A stretch of 64,000 nt of DNA, taken from positions 2,329,001-2,393,000 of the forward strand of contig NZ_CP015136.1 in the NCBI RefSeq assembly GCF_001618865.1, in the 5' to 3' direction. Source of the stretch: Luteitalea pratensis (GTDB taxonomy: Bacteria > Acidobacteriota > Vicinamibacteria > Vicinamibacterales > Vicinamibacteraceae). Below the pieces are notes generated by a model that searched no databases, had not been told where the DNA came from, and was given only the letters and a program-made list of their open reading frames with translations. Below, in pieces: positions 49,888 to 58,759 of the stretch. Every line of letters starts with the position of its first letter. Positions within the stretch are counted from its first letter, which is position 1. A program made the position numbers and the translations under genes.

Positions 49888-51225
49888 TCACTCCGTGCCC
49901 CACTTACCGCGACCCGCCGGCCCCTCGAGGTGGGTGTTGGCCTCGGCATCGGTGGGGAAGCGTTCGGTGGCGGGATCCCACGCGAGCTTCGCGCCCTGGC
50001 GCTTCACGCCGATGTGGGCGAGATGGCAGAGAGAGATGGTGCGCTGTCCGACTTCGGCGTCCTCCATGGTCGGCCGTCGTGTCCGCACCGCTTCGATGAA
50101 GTCGACGCGCTCGCTGCGGAGCGGGAAGCGGACACCATCAGCGGGGATGGTCGCGGCCAGGATCCCGGCGGCACTCGCCTCGAGGAACTCGGGGTGGGCG
50201 GCTGACTTCGAGTAGTGCACCTGCAGCCAGCCCTTGTCGCCCTCGAACCGGATCTGCGGCTGGTCCATCGTGTAGAACATCTCGACGCCGTTGGCGAAAC
50301 GGTAGCGTGCCTCGAAGGTCTCCAGCACGTCCCACACCGGGTCGGCGTGATATCGGCCGGTTGCCTGGACCTCGATCGGGCCCGTCCGCTCGGTGCCGTT
50401 GGCCCATTGGCAGATGTCGACCAGGTGGGCGCCCCAGTTGGTGAGCATGCCATCGGCGTACATCGTGCTGCGGAACCAGCCCGGGCGGCCTTTCAGGTCG
50501 CGCGGGTTGTGCACCCGTTTCTGCATGTAGGGCACCTTCGGCGCCGGACCAAGCCACATTTCATAGTCCAGTTCCGCCGGCACGGGCGCCTCGACGGCGG
50601 CTTCCTCGGGGAACTCCTCCTTCGGCGACGAGACGCGGATGGTCTTCAGCGTGCCAAGGTAACCGTTTCGTACCAACTCCACGGCCCGATGGAACCGTTC
50701 GAGCGAGCGGAACTCGCTGTCCACCCTGAACACGCGGCCGTGCTGCTTGACGGCGTTCGCGAGCCGCCGGCCATCGGCGATATGGCGGGTGATCGGCTTC
50801 TCCAGTGAGACGTCCTTGCCCGCGCGCAGCGCCATCATCGCCATCGGCACGTGCCAGTGGTCAGGCGTGGAGATCATCACGGCGTCGACGTCCTTGCGCG
50901 CGAGCACCTCGCGAAAGTCACGATGCGTGTCGCATCCCGTGTATCGGCCCGACGACGCCTGTTTCGCGTAGGTGGACTCCACGAGCGCCTTGGCCTGGCC
51001 CACGCGCCAGCTGTCCACGTCGCAGACGGCGACCACCTGTACCCCCGGCACCGCCATGAACTCGGGCAGGTTCATGCCCTGCGCCTGCCGTCCGGTGCCG
51101 ATGAAGGCGAGGTTGACGCGACCAGACGGTGCCTGGGCGCCGAAGACACGCGCCGGGAGAATCGTCGGGGCGGCCGCGCCGGCGGCGATCAGCCCGGCGG
51201 ACTGGAGAAACGTGCGGCGATGCAT
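49888..51225 (-). CDS. Gfo/Idh/MocA family oxidoreductase, Tat-exported
   Basis: NAD(P)-dependent sugar oxidoreductase-like protein of 445 residues. Twin-arginine-type leader MHRRTFLQSAGLIAAGAAAP, then the Rossmann domain (VNLAFIGTGRQAQGMNL, VVAVCDVDSW), STPDHWHVPMAMMALRAGKD with the conserved EKPITRH lysine, and a C-terminal alpha/beta domain (GPGW-like GRPGWFRSTMYADGMLTNWG). The start is ATG 51225; the frame is open far upstream but only as a shadow of the divergent regulator. Sugar specificity is unknown. Confidence 0.86.
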   Translation of the reverse strand: MHRRTFLQSAGLIAAGAAAPTILPARVFGAQAPSGRVNLAFIGTGRQAQGMNLPEFMAVPGVQVVAVCDVDSWRVGQAKALVESTYAKQASSGRYTGCDTHRDFREVLARKDVDAVMISTPDHWHVPMAMMALRAGKDVSLEKPITRHIADGRRLANAVKQHGRVFRVDSEFRSLERFHRAVELVRNGYLGTLKTIRVSSPKEEFPEEAAVEAPVPAELDYEMWLGPAPKVPYMQKRVHNPRDLKGRPGWFRSTMYADGMLTNWGAHLVDICQWANGTERTGPIEVQATGRYHADPVWDVLETFEARYRFANGVEMFYTMDQPQIRFEGDKGWLQVHYSKSAAHPEFLEASAAGILAATIPADGVRFPLRSERVDFIEAVRTRRPTMEDAEVGQRTISLCHLAHIGVKRQGAKLAWDPATERFPTDAEANTHLEGPAGRGKWGTE

Positions 51226-51273
51226 TGTGCGGTTAGCGTAGCCGGAACGGCCGGTCGCGCAATCCCCTTGAAC

Positions 51274-52158
51274 ATGCCGCAGAAATTGGTGAATGTTGCG
51301 GCTATGCCTGGCGCCGAGCGGCGACACCTCTACCTCCCGGCCCGCGACCGCTCGTTCTGGACGGCCGAGGGCGAGCAACTGCCGCTGCTGTACCTGGCGT
51401 GGGGTGCCCGCGATTTTCACCGGCAGCCCATTCCCGTGAGCCGTCACGAAGGCTGGGTGTGCGTCCTGATCGAGGAGGGGGCGCCAACGATGGTGGTGCG
51501 GCGACAGGCGGTGCGCATGCCGGCCGGTACGCTGGCGTTGGTCGGGCCCGATTGCCCCTTCGGCTGGAAGGGCGCCACCTCCGGTGCGTCGAAGTTCCGC
51601 ATGTGGATGTGGCGCGACTTCACCGGCACGATGGGTCCGGCCGACCTGCGGGCGTCGATCGTCTCGCGTCCGCTCGCGCGGCACGAGCGCCAGCCCTTCC
51701 TGCACCTCCACGATCTCTGTCGACGCGAGGTGCTCCGTGCAGCCGGGCCGGCCGGCACGTACCTCGAAGGCTGCCGCATCCTCTTCGACACCACCATCCA
51801 GCGGGAACTCCTCGATCGCCCGGCAGGCGGCGAAGACGGCTCCGACACCGTCGCCCTCGCCCGCTCGTGGATGCGTGCCCACCTGGACAGCCACGAGCCG
51901 ATCGCACGGCTCTGTGACTACCTGAACGTCTCGCAGTCCACACTGTACCGGGTGTTTGCCGCCGCCGAGGGCATGAGTCCCCTGTCGTGGTTCCACGAGG
52001 CGCGCATGGCCAGGGCCCACGAACTGCTCGTGTCGAGTGCCTTGTCGGTCAAGGAGGTGGCACACGTGCTCGGGTACGAACACGGCAACGACCTCAGTCG
52101 GGCATTCAGGAGACGCTTCGGCGAGACGCCGACGACGAGGCGCGCGCGTCAATCGTGA
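51274..52158 (+). CDS. AraC-family transcriptional regulator
   Basis: Regulator of 294 residues. The N-terminal half (about 20-130) is a cupin-like ligand domain (LYLAWGARDFHRQPIPVSRH, MPAGTLALVGPDCPF). The C-terminal 100 residues hold two helix-turn-helix units (IARLCDYLNVSQSTLYRVF; SVKEVAHVLGYEHGNDLSRA) ending FRRRFGETPTTRRARQS. It is divergent from the oxidoreductase gene with 48 bp between starts, so it probably controls that gene. ATG 51304 is an alternative start; neither has a ribosome site. Confidence 0.85.
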   Translation: MPQKLVNVAAMPGAERRHLYLPARDRSFWTAEGEQLPLLYLAWGARDFHRQPIPVSRHEGWVCVLIEEGAPTMVVRRQAVRMPAGTLALVGPDCPFGWKGATSGASKFRMWMWRDFTGTMGPADLRASIVSRPLARHERQPFLHLHDLCRREVLRAAGPAGTYLEGCRILFDTTIQRELLDRPAGGEDGSDTVALARSWMRAHLDSHEPIARLCDYLNVSQSTLYRVFAAAEGMSPLSWFHEARMARAHELLVSSALSVKEVAHVLGYEHGNDLSRAFRRRFGETPTTRRARQS

Positions 52159-52175
52159 TCGCGGCGGCAGGGGGA

Positions 52176-53699
52176 TCAGGCGCAGGCCGCGTCAGTGCCT
52201 TCGATGAGCCGCGCGAGCGCGGCCGGATCGGCCGGCTTGGTGAGGTGGTGCGAAAAGCCCGCGGCGCGCGTGCGGGCGCGGCCCACGACGTCGCCGTAGC
52301 CGGTCACGGCGATCAACAGGCACTGTGACGGCAGGCCCTGCGCGAGCAACCGCCGCGCGACTTCGTAGCCGTCGAGCTCGGGCAGGCCGATGTCGCAGAT
52401 GATCGCGTGCGGGCGATGCCGCTGCACGGCGTCGAGCCCCGAACGGCCGTCGCGGGCCACCGTCACGTCGTGGCCGATGCGCTGCAGGTACACGGCAAGG
52501 GCTTCGGCGGCATCGGCGTTGTCCTCGATGATCACCACCCGGCGACCTTCGACCTCGTGCGGCACCTCCGCCGGCGTCACGGCCGCCTCGATCGTCTCGG
52601 CATGCAACGGCAGGTCGATCCGCGCTTCGGTGCCCCGGCCTTCTCCCTCGCTCGCAATCGACGCGGCGCCACCATGGAGTTCGGCAAGCGAGCGCACCAC
52701 CGTCAGCCCGATGCCGAGCCCGCCCTGGCCGCGATCGATCGGGCGATCCGATTGCGCGAAGAGGTCGAACACTCGCGGCAACTGGCTGGCGGCGATCCCC
52801 TGGCCGGTGTCGCGGACGCCGACGCGCACGTGGCCGCCGGTGCGCTCGGCCCGCACATCGATCCGCCCGCCCGCCTGCGTGAAGCGGATGGCGTTGGTCA
52901 GGAGGTTGCCCACCATCTGATCGAGGCGCACGGGGTCGGCCATCACCACGAGCGGCGTCTGTGGCACATCGCGCGCCAGCGTCAGCCCCGTCTCTCGCGC
53001 GGCGGCAGACGCCGCTTCGCATGCCTGGTGGACGACGTCGCGCACGTCGACCGGCCGCAGCTTGAGCGTCACCACGCCGCGCGTGAGGCGCGACACGTCG
53101 AGCAGGTCGTCCACCAGCCGCGTGACGTTGGTGAGTTGACGCTCCATCAGGTGGTGCATGCGCTCGGCCATCGCGGCACTGGGCGACAGCCGTAGCACCT
53201 GCAGGCCGGTCCGCAGCGGCGCCAGCGGGTTGCGCAACTCGTGCGCCAGCATCGCGAGGAATTCGTCCTTGCGTCGCGCCGCCTCGTCGCGCTGCCAGAG
53301 GAGGTCGCGCACCTGATACTGCCGTGCCCTCGCCCGCAGCGCCGCCTGGACGGTCGACGTGAGGGTCGGAAGCACCAGCGGTCTCGGCAGCAGCGAGACG
53401 TTGCCGAGCGCCTGTAGCGGGTGCGGGGCGCTCAGGTCCTCGCCGTCGGCCCCGACCACGATGATCGGCAGGTCCGACCATGCCGGCTGCGCCGTGAGGA
53501 AGCCCTCGAGGCTGCTGTAGATGTCGCCCGTCAGCAGTTCCCCGGCCACGAGCAGCGTACCGGTGCCGCCGTGCAGCGCAAACAGCACGTCGCTCCACGC
53601 ACGTGTCAGCAGGCACGAGAAGCCGCGGTCCCGCAGGACGTCGCAGGTCAGGCGGCCATCGCGGCCCGGCGCCCACACGACCACCCGGGCGTCGTTCAT
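52176..53699 (-). CDS. Hybrid histidine kinase with C-terminal receiver domain
   Basis: Cytoplasmic kinase of 507 residues without membrane segments. Residues 1-125 form a divergent receiver-like domain (RVVVWAPGRDGRLTCDVLRD), lacking a clear acceptor Asp. Then come HisKA (FLAMLAHELRNPLAPLRTGL), HATPase (NLLTNAIRFTQAGG, DTGQGI, GGLGIGLTVV) and a complete C-terminal receiver with acceptor in ICDIGLPELDGYEV and a conserved Lys in HHLTKPAD. It overlaps the kaiC-like gene by 4 bp (ATGA), so the two are translated together. Confidence 0.88.
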   Translation of the reverse strand: MNDARVVVWAPGRDGRLTCDVLRDRGFSCLLTRAWSDVLFALHGGTGTLLVAGELLTGDIYSSLEGFLTAQPAWSDLPIIVVGADGEDLSAPHPLQALGNVSLLPRPLVLPTLTSTVQAALRARARQYQVRDLLWQRDEAARRKDEFLAMLAHELRNPLAPLRTGLQVLRLSPSAAMAERMHHLMERQLTNVTRLVDDLLDVSRLTRGVVTLKLRPVDVRDVVHQACEAASAAARETGLTLARDVPQTPLVVMADPVRLDQMVGNLLTNAIRFTQAGGRIDVRAERTGGHVRVGVRDTGQGIAASQLPRVFDLFAQSDRPIDRGQGGLGIGLTVVRSLAELHGGAASIASEGEGRGTEARIDLPLHAETIEAAVTPAEVPHEVEGRRVVIIEDNADAAEALAVYLQRIGHDVTVARDGRSGLDAVQRHRPHAIICDIGLPELDGYEVARRLLAQGLPSQCLLIAVTGYGDVVGRARTRAAGFSHHLTKPADPAALARLIEGTDAACA

Positions 53700-55291
53700 C
53701 GCGCATCCCTCGAGAGGTCGGCCTGTATACCGGTAAATCGTGGGTTACCGGTCAGCACGCCCTCGAAGTCGGCCAGCGGCGGACCGATGTGCAGGCCCGA
53801 ATCGTTGACGCCGAGTTCCCGCACCAGCACCTCATGATTGCCGGTTCGCTTCTTGACGACCGAGATGGCCCGGCGCACCGCACCGAACGCCTCGAAGTAG
53901 CGCAGCAGCAACACCGTGTCGGCCAGGTAGCTGATGTCGAGCGGGGAGCTGAGCTGGGATCCGAGAATCCCGTGCTGCGCCAGCGTCAGGATCGTCACCA
54001 CGTTGCGGTGACCCAGGTACGTGAGCAGTTCGTGCAGGTGCGACGACAGGAACCGCTCCTCCGGCATCGCGCTCAGGAAGCCGCTCAGGCTGTCGATGAC
54101 GACCACCGACGCGCCGTCGTCCGAGACGGCCCGCACCACCATGTGCGTGAACTGGCCGGCCGAGAACTCCGCCGCGTCCACCTGCCGGAGTTGCACGTGG
54201 CCGGACTCGGCCAGGTCGCGCAAGTCCAGTCCGAGCCGTGCGCTGCGGTCGAGGAACGAGCGAGCGGTCTCGTCGAAGATGAAGAGCGCAACGGTCTCGC
54301 CCTGTCGCGCCGCGGCGACCGCGTACTGGGTCGCGATGATGCTCTTGCCGACGCCGGCCGGTCCCATGAGCAAGGTGCTCGACCCGCGCCGCAGGCCGCC
54401 GCCGATGAGCGCGTCGAGTTCCGGTACGTCGCTCGACAACGTCGTCTCCGGCATCGGCTCGACGTGGTCGGCCGCCACCAGTCGCGGATAGACCTCGAGT
54501 CCGCCGGTGCGGATCGCGAAGTCGTGGTAGCCGTCGCGGAACGGGATGCCGCGCATCTTGTGCACGCGCAGGCGGCGGCGCTGGCTGCCGTAGTCGGCCG
54601 TGTCCTGTTGCAGCGTGATGTAGCCGTGCGCGAGGGCCTCGGCCTGCAGATCGCCCTCGCCCGTGCGCGTGCCTTCCTGCATCAGGATCGCCGTGCAGTC
54701 GTAACTGGCGAAGAGTTCGCGCAACGAGAGCACCTGCCGGCGATAGCGCAGCACGTCGCGCGACAGGTGACGGATGTCCGAGAACGGATCGAAGACGACC
54801 CGTGTCGGTTGCACGTGTTCCACGGCGGCCACGACGGCATTGCGGATGTCGTCGAGCTCGACGTCGCCCGGGGAGAAGAAGGAGTACTGCTGTTGCGGAT
54901 CGAGCTCGCGCGCAGGCGAGGCCGGATTGGCGACCGCGATGCCGCTCAGCGACCAGCCATGCGACCCGGCGATCAGTTCGAGTTCGCGCTCGGCTTCCGA
55001 CAGGCTGATCCACAGCGTGCGTTCGCCGCGGCGATGTCCCTCGAGCAGGAACTGCATGCCGAGCGTCGTCTTTCCGGCGCCCGATTCGCCCTCCACCAGG
55101 TACATGTGGCCCTGCGGCAGGCCACCACCCAGGACCTCGTCGAGGCCGGGAACGCCCGTCGACACCCGCTCGCCGAAGCGGGCTTCACCCGCGCCATTCG
55201 TCACTGACACTCGATGCCCCCACGCGAGCTCGGCCATGTGCGTGATCGCACGCCAGTCTCGATCCTTATCGGTCGAGAGAACCAGAATCAT
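53696..55291 (-). CDS. KaiC-family double ATPase
   Basis: KaiC-like protein of 531 residues with two RecA-type domains, each with a Walker A: GESGAGKTT (about 70) and GPAGVGKS (about 300). In the second domain the region equivalent to the KaiC phosphosites reads DISYLADTVLLLRYFE: the Ser is kept and the following Thr is Tyr. Cyanobacterial KaiC is the circadian ATPase; KaiC-like proteins elsewhere often pair with histidine kinases. Here it is coupled to a hybrid kinase gene, with no kaiA or kaiB in the window. A bi-hairpin lies upstream. Confidence 0.88.
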   Translation of the reverse strand: MILVLSTDKDRDWRAITHMAELAWGHRVSVTNGAGEARFGERVSTGVPGLDEVLGGGLPQGHMYLVEGESGAGKTTLGMQFLLEGHRRGERTLWISLSEAERELELIAGSHGWSLSGIAVANPASPARELDPQQQYSFFSPGDVELDDIRNAVVAAVEHVQPTRVVFDPFSDIRHLSRDVLRYRRQVLSLRELFASYDCTAILMQEGTRTGEGDLQAEALAHGYITLQQDTADYGSQRRRLRVHKMRGIPFRDGYHDFAIRTGGLEVYPRLVAADHVEPMPETTLSSDVPELDALIGGGLRRGSSTLLMGPAGVGKSIIATQYAVAAARQGETVALFIFDETARSFLDRSARLGLDLRDLAESGHVQLRQVDAAEFSAGQFTHMVVRAVSDDGASVVVIDSLSGFLSAMPEERFLSSHLHELLTYLGHRNVVTILTLAQHGILGSQLSSPLDISYLADTVLLLRYFEAFGAVRRAISVVKKRTGNHEVLVRELGVNDSGLHIGPPLADFEGVLTGNPRFTGIQADLSRDAR

Positions 55292-55347
55292 GCGAAGGGC
55301 GGATCGAAGTAAACCAATAGTTGGCTGGTACGGACGGTGACACGCGA

Positions 55348-55373
55348 ACGGCCGAGCGATGTCGCTCGGCCGT
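55348..55373. terminator. Hairpin between the oxidoreductase and kaiC-like genes
   Basis: ACGGCCGAGCGA-TG-TCGCTCGGCCGT is a perfect 12-bp stem. A second stem, GGGCCGCC...GCGGCCC, lies near 55392-55410. It follows the minus-strand oxidoreductase stop at 55437 and precedes the kaiC-like gene, so it could terminate one and regulate the other. Confidence 0.5.
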
Positions 55374-55436
55374 GTGTCAAATCGATTCAGGGCCGCCGTG
55401 CGGCCCCGATGAAATCACTGCAATCGAAGCAGATGA

Positions 55437-56783
55437 TCAGGACGTGCGCGGTGCCCACCCGGGTTCGTATTCACGCGCCCACAGCTTCATCGCGTCGGCA
55501 TCGCCGACGATCCGTCCCGTCGCCGGGTCGCAGGTCAGGGCGTGTCCGGTCTTCCACGCGATGTTACCGAGGTGGGCCATCATCGTGCTGACGTGACCGC
55601 CGGCGATCGGCGTGAAGAGTGTGGCCTTGCCGCGGATCCCGTCGAGAAAGTTGGCCGTGTGCAGTGAGTCCAGCCGCACCGAGGGGCCGACCTGACTGGT
55701 GACTGCGCCAGGGTCGGTCTTCACGTCCTCGACGACCGTGCCCTTGAGGTCATAGACCGTGTAGCCATCGCCATCGATCATCAGCGAGCCCTGTTCGCCG
55801 TGGAACGTGACACCGACGCCGTTGCCCTGTGGCTTGTAGCCGTTGGCGCTCATCGACTCCCAGCTCACCATCTTGCGGTCCGGGTATTCGAGCGTGACGA
55901 CCTGCGTGTCGGGAAACTCCCAGTCGTCGCTGAAGTGATACCGGCCACCCGCCGACGTGACGCGTGTGGGATGTTCCACCTGCAGGCCCCATCGTGCGAG
56001 GTCGAACATGTGGGTGCCGTTGTTGGCCGATTCGCCGGTGCCCCAGTGCCAGCGCCAATGCCACTCGTAGTGCACCAGGTTGTCGACGAACGGCCGTCGC
56101 GGAGCGGGACCCTGCCACATATCGAAGTCGAGCCACTCGGGTACCGGTGCCGGCTTGCCGGCGCCGATCGTCGGCCGTGAGTTGGCGTACCACGTGCGCG
56201 CGTTGTAGACCCGCCCGATACGCCCGCCGTGCACGAGGCCGATGGCCTTCTGCACGTTCGGCCACGACCGTCGCTGGTTACCCATCTGGACGACCTTGCC
56301 GGTGCGCTTCTGAGTCTCGACCAGCAATTCACCTTCGGCGGCATTGTGGCTGCACGGTTTCTCGACGTACACGTGCTTGCCCGCCTGCATCGCCATGATC
56401 GCTGCCGGCGCGTGCCAGTGATCCGGCGCGGCGACGACGAGGGCGTCCACGTCGGGGGATTCGAGCACCTTGCGGATATCCGGAATGGCGCGCGGCGTGC
56501 CTCCACCCAGGGCCGACACGGCGGCGATGGCCCTGGCGGCAGCGCGGCTGTCCACGTCGCAGATCACCGTGATGGCGGCACCGGGCGTATTCAGGAACGC
56601 ACGCGCCAACTGCCCGCCCCGGCTGTTGACGCCCATCAGCGCGACGCGCACCCGGTCGGCGGCCGCTCCGGGTTGCACGCGGATGGCAGGGGCTGCCGAG
56701 GCGACCGCTGGTATGACGAAACCCGCGCCGAGTCCAGCGGAGGCCGACTTCAGGAACGAACGACGATCGAGGAAATGGGGCAT
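55437..56783 (-). CDS. Gfo/Idh/MocA family oxidoreductase, Tat-exported
   Basis: Second sugar oxidoreductase-like protein, 448 residues. Twin-arginine leader DRRSFLKSASAGLGAGFVIP, Rossmann motif VRVALMGVNSRGGQLAR, TVICDVDSRAA, APDHWHAPAAIMAMQAGKHV with EKPCSHN, and a C-terminal domain with His-rich VHYEWHWRWHWGTGE. It is only distantly similar to the protein at 49888, so these are not recent duplicates. A -10-like TATCGT lies 10 bases before ATG 56783. Confidence 0.86.
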   Translation of the reverse strand: MPHFLDRRSFLKSASAGLGAGFVIPAVASAAPAIRVQPGAAADRVRVALMGVNSRGGQLARAFLNTPGAAITVICDVDSRAAARAIAAVSALGGGTPRAIPDIRKVLESPDVDALVVAAPDHWHAPAAIMAMQAGKHVYVEKPCSHNAAEGELLVETQKRTGKVVQMGNQRRSWPNVQKAIGLVHGGRIGRVYNARTWYANSRPTIGAGKPAPVPEWLDFDMWQGPAPRRPFVDNLVHYEWHWRWHWGTGESANNGTHMFDLARWGLQVEHPTRVTSAGGRYHFSDDWEFPDTQVVTLEYPDRKMVSWESMSANGYKPQGNGVGVTFHGEQGSLMIDGDGYTVYDLKGTVVEDVKTDPGAVTSQVGPSVRLDSLHTANFLDGIRGKATLFTPIAGGHVSTMMAHLGNIAWKTGHALTCDPATGRIVGDADAMKLWAREYEPGWAPRTS

Positions 56784-56797
56784 GGCGGGTACAACGA

Positions 56798-56902
56798 TAA
56801 CGCTTAACGCTTGACGCCTAACGCCGAACTTTGACGTCAGGAACGAAGGCCGAAGGCCGATGACCGCGAGCTGGCCGTACTGGCCGAAGGCCGAACACCG
56901 AA
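56798..56902. repeat. Fifteen-unit 7-bp array changing sequence in register
   Basis: TAACGCT twice, TGACGCC, TAACGCC, GAACTTT, GACGTCA, GGAACGA, AGGCCGA twice, TGACCGC, GAGCTGG, CCGTACT, GGCCGAA twice, CACCGAA. The array fills most of the divergent region between the oxidoreductase and the channel gene. Confidence 0.8.
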
Positions 56903-56918
56903 CGGTATACGGTGCCCG

Positions 56919-56947
56919 GTGAACGCCGATGGCGCCCACCCCTACAA
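56919..56947 (+). promoter_or_regulatory. Promoter of the channel gene
   Basis: GTGAAC, 17 bp, TACAAT. The start codon with a GGAGGT ribosome site follows 23 bases after the -10 box. Confidence 0.45.
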
Positions 56948-56970
56948 TACGGCCGTTCCCCGGAGGTCCC

Positions 56971-57741
56971 GTGCCACTCACTATGTACCGCCCCCAGTCG
57001 CCGGCGTATCAGCTCTTCATGCTCTTTCTCTGCGTGGCCACACTGCTCGGGGTGGCCATTCAGGTCGTCTTCCATCCCGTCGCGCAAGTCCGAGGCGTCC
57101 TGCAGGTGGCCGACACCATCGCCTGCGGCTTGTTCTTCATCGACTTCCTCGTGACGCTGCGCCGGGCGCCAGACAAGTGGCGCTACATGTACACCTGGGG
57201 CTGGCTCGATCTCGTCTCGAGTATTCCGGTCTTCGACCTGGCGCGCTGGGGCCGCGCCGCTCGGCTCGCGCGGCTGCTCCGTCTGCTGCGTGGCATCAAG
57301 GCGTCCATGGTGCTGACCGAGGTCGTCCTGCTGCGCCGCCGCCAGAGCGCCTTCCTCGCCGCAGGCCTGGCGCTCCTGCTCGTCGTCGTTTCGGCGTCGG
57401 TCCTCATCCTCACCGTCGAGGACTCGACGCAGTCCAATATCCGCAGCACCGAGGACGCGCTCTGGTGGGCGACGACGACGCTCACCACGGTGGGCTATGG
57501 CGACCGTTACCCGGTGACGACCGAAGGCCGCATCATCGCCGCCGGCGTGATGGCCGCGGGCGTGGGACTGGTCGGTGTGCTCTCGGGGCTGCTCGCCGCC
57601 TGGTTCATGGAACCCGTGCGCACGGCCGAGCAGCGCGAAGAGGACCTCTTCGAACTGCGCACCCTGCGGCAGGAGATGAGCGAACTACGGCGCCTGCTCG
57701 ACCAGCGAGCGGGCGTACGCGACACGCCCGAAGCCACCTGA
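56971..57741 (+). CDS. Voltage-gated-like potassium channel
   Basis: Ion channel subunit of 256 residues with about six transmembrane helices. The fourth, RWGRAARLARLLRLLRGIK, has arginines at regular spacing like a voltage-sensor S4. The pore has WATTTLTTVGYGDRYP with the potassium filter TVGYG. The C-terminal helix (EDLFELRTLRQEMSELRRLL) could form a coiled-coil tetramer. The start is GTG 56971 with GGAGGT 4 bases upstream; ATG 56983 is an alternative. Confidence 0.85.
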   Translation: MPLTMYRPQSPAYQLFMLFLCVATLLGVAIQVVFHPVAQVRGVLQVADTIACGLFFIDFLVTLRRAPDKWRYMYTWGWLDLVSSIPVFDLARWGRAARLARLLRLLRGIKASMVLTEVVLLRRRQSAFLAAGLALLLVVVSASVLILTVEDSTQSNIRSTEDALWWATTTLTTVGYGDRYPVTTEGRIIAAGVMAAGVGLVGVLSGLLAAWFMEPVRTAEQREEDLFELRTLRQEMSELRRLLDQRAGVRDTPEAT

Positions 57742-57809
57742 GCTATTCTCTGGCACACCCATCTGCTCGCTCCTCCATCGTGCGGCCGCGCCGCCGGGAT
57801 CACTGACCG

Positions 57810-58607
57810 ATGCCCCACACGCCTGCTTCGCTCGTGGAAGAGTCCAACCGGTTGTTCCAGCACGCCTGGACCTACTTCGTGCGCCGGATGCCTGCCGGCG
57901 CGACGACGCGCGTGCCGGGCTTGTTGATCGCCAACGGCCGTTCGGGCCTCTCGTTCATGAACATAGCCATCCCGACGTCGCCCGTGGCCGACGAGGCCGA
58001 TCTCCGCGCACGCATCGGCCTGGCGGCCAGCCACTTCCGCAAGGACGGCGTGCATTGGCTGATGGTGATTTCCGACGACGTGCTGCCCGGCGCGCTGCGC
58101 GAGCGGCTCACGAACGTGTGCGTCGACGCCGGGTTGCAGTACGCGTTGCCGATGTTCGGCATGGTCGCCGATGTGCTCCTGGATCCGGTGCGACCATTGC
58201 CAGCGCTCGACATGCAGGTGGTGACGACAGCGGCCTTGCGCGAGGCCGTCGGCGACATCAACGCCGCGGGCTACGCGATGCCCGGCGAACTCTTCCGGCC
58301 CGTGACGACGCTGCCGGAATTCTGGACGGACATGATCGGCGTCGTCGGCATCGCCAAGGGCATACCGGTGGCCACCGCCTCGGTGGCGCTGATCGATGAG
58401 GTCGCATACGTGGCCCTGGTCGCCACCGATCCGGACCATCAGCGCAAGGGATACGCGGAGGCGGTGATGCGGCGTGCGCTCGAGGAGTCCGCCGAGGCGT
58501 GGGGTGAGCGGCGCACGGTGCTGCATGCGACGGCCGCAGGCCAGCCCGTCTATCGCCGGATGGGGTATGCGGACGTGGTGCGCTTCGACGCCTTCGCCGG
58601 CGTCTAG
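57810..58607 (+). CDS. GNAT-family N-acetyltransferase
   Basis: Acetyltransferase of 265 residues. The acetyl-CoA-binding motif is in the C-terminal half: VAYVALVATDPDHQRKGYAEAVM (P-loop Q/RxxGxA), then TVLHATAAGQPVYRRMGYADV. The N-terminal 130 residues form a second, degenerate domain of the same kind. The substrate is unknown. Confidence 0.82.
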   Translation: MPHTPASLVEESNRLFQHAWTYFVRRMPAGATTRVPGLLIANGRSGLSFMNIAIPTSPVADEADLRARIGLAASHFRKDGVHWLMVISDDVLPGALRERLTNVCVDAGLQYALPMFGMVADVLLDPVRPLPALDMQVVTTAALREAVGDINAAGYAMPGELFRPVTTLPEFWTDMIGVVGIAKGIPVATASVALIDEVAYVALVATDPDHQRKGYAEAVMRRALEESAEAWGERRTVLHATAAGQPVYRRMGYADVVRFDAFAGV

Positions 58608-58720
58608 ACCACGGGACGTAGCCGGCGGCCTCCAACGAATCGCGACACGCCACGGATTCGCACCGGCCGGTGGCGCACCCGTCCATGGACCACTTGTGTC
58701 CCGCGGGCAGTGGGCCGATT

Positions 58721-58748
58721 CTGACTTTCATGCCGTTCTGTGTAGGCT
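58721..58748 (+). promoter_or_regulatory. Promoter of coaA
   Basis: CTGACT, 16 bp, TAGGCT; the ATG at 58760 follows 11 bases later, so the leader would be very short. Confidence 0.4.
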
Positions 58749-58759
58749 ATCGGTCACGC

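Noticed and set aside
49888-52152. A long version of the oxidoreductase starting near 52152.
   Set aside because: The first 309 codons are antisense to the AraC regulator; the Tat leader begins at 51225.
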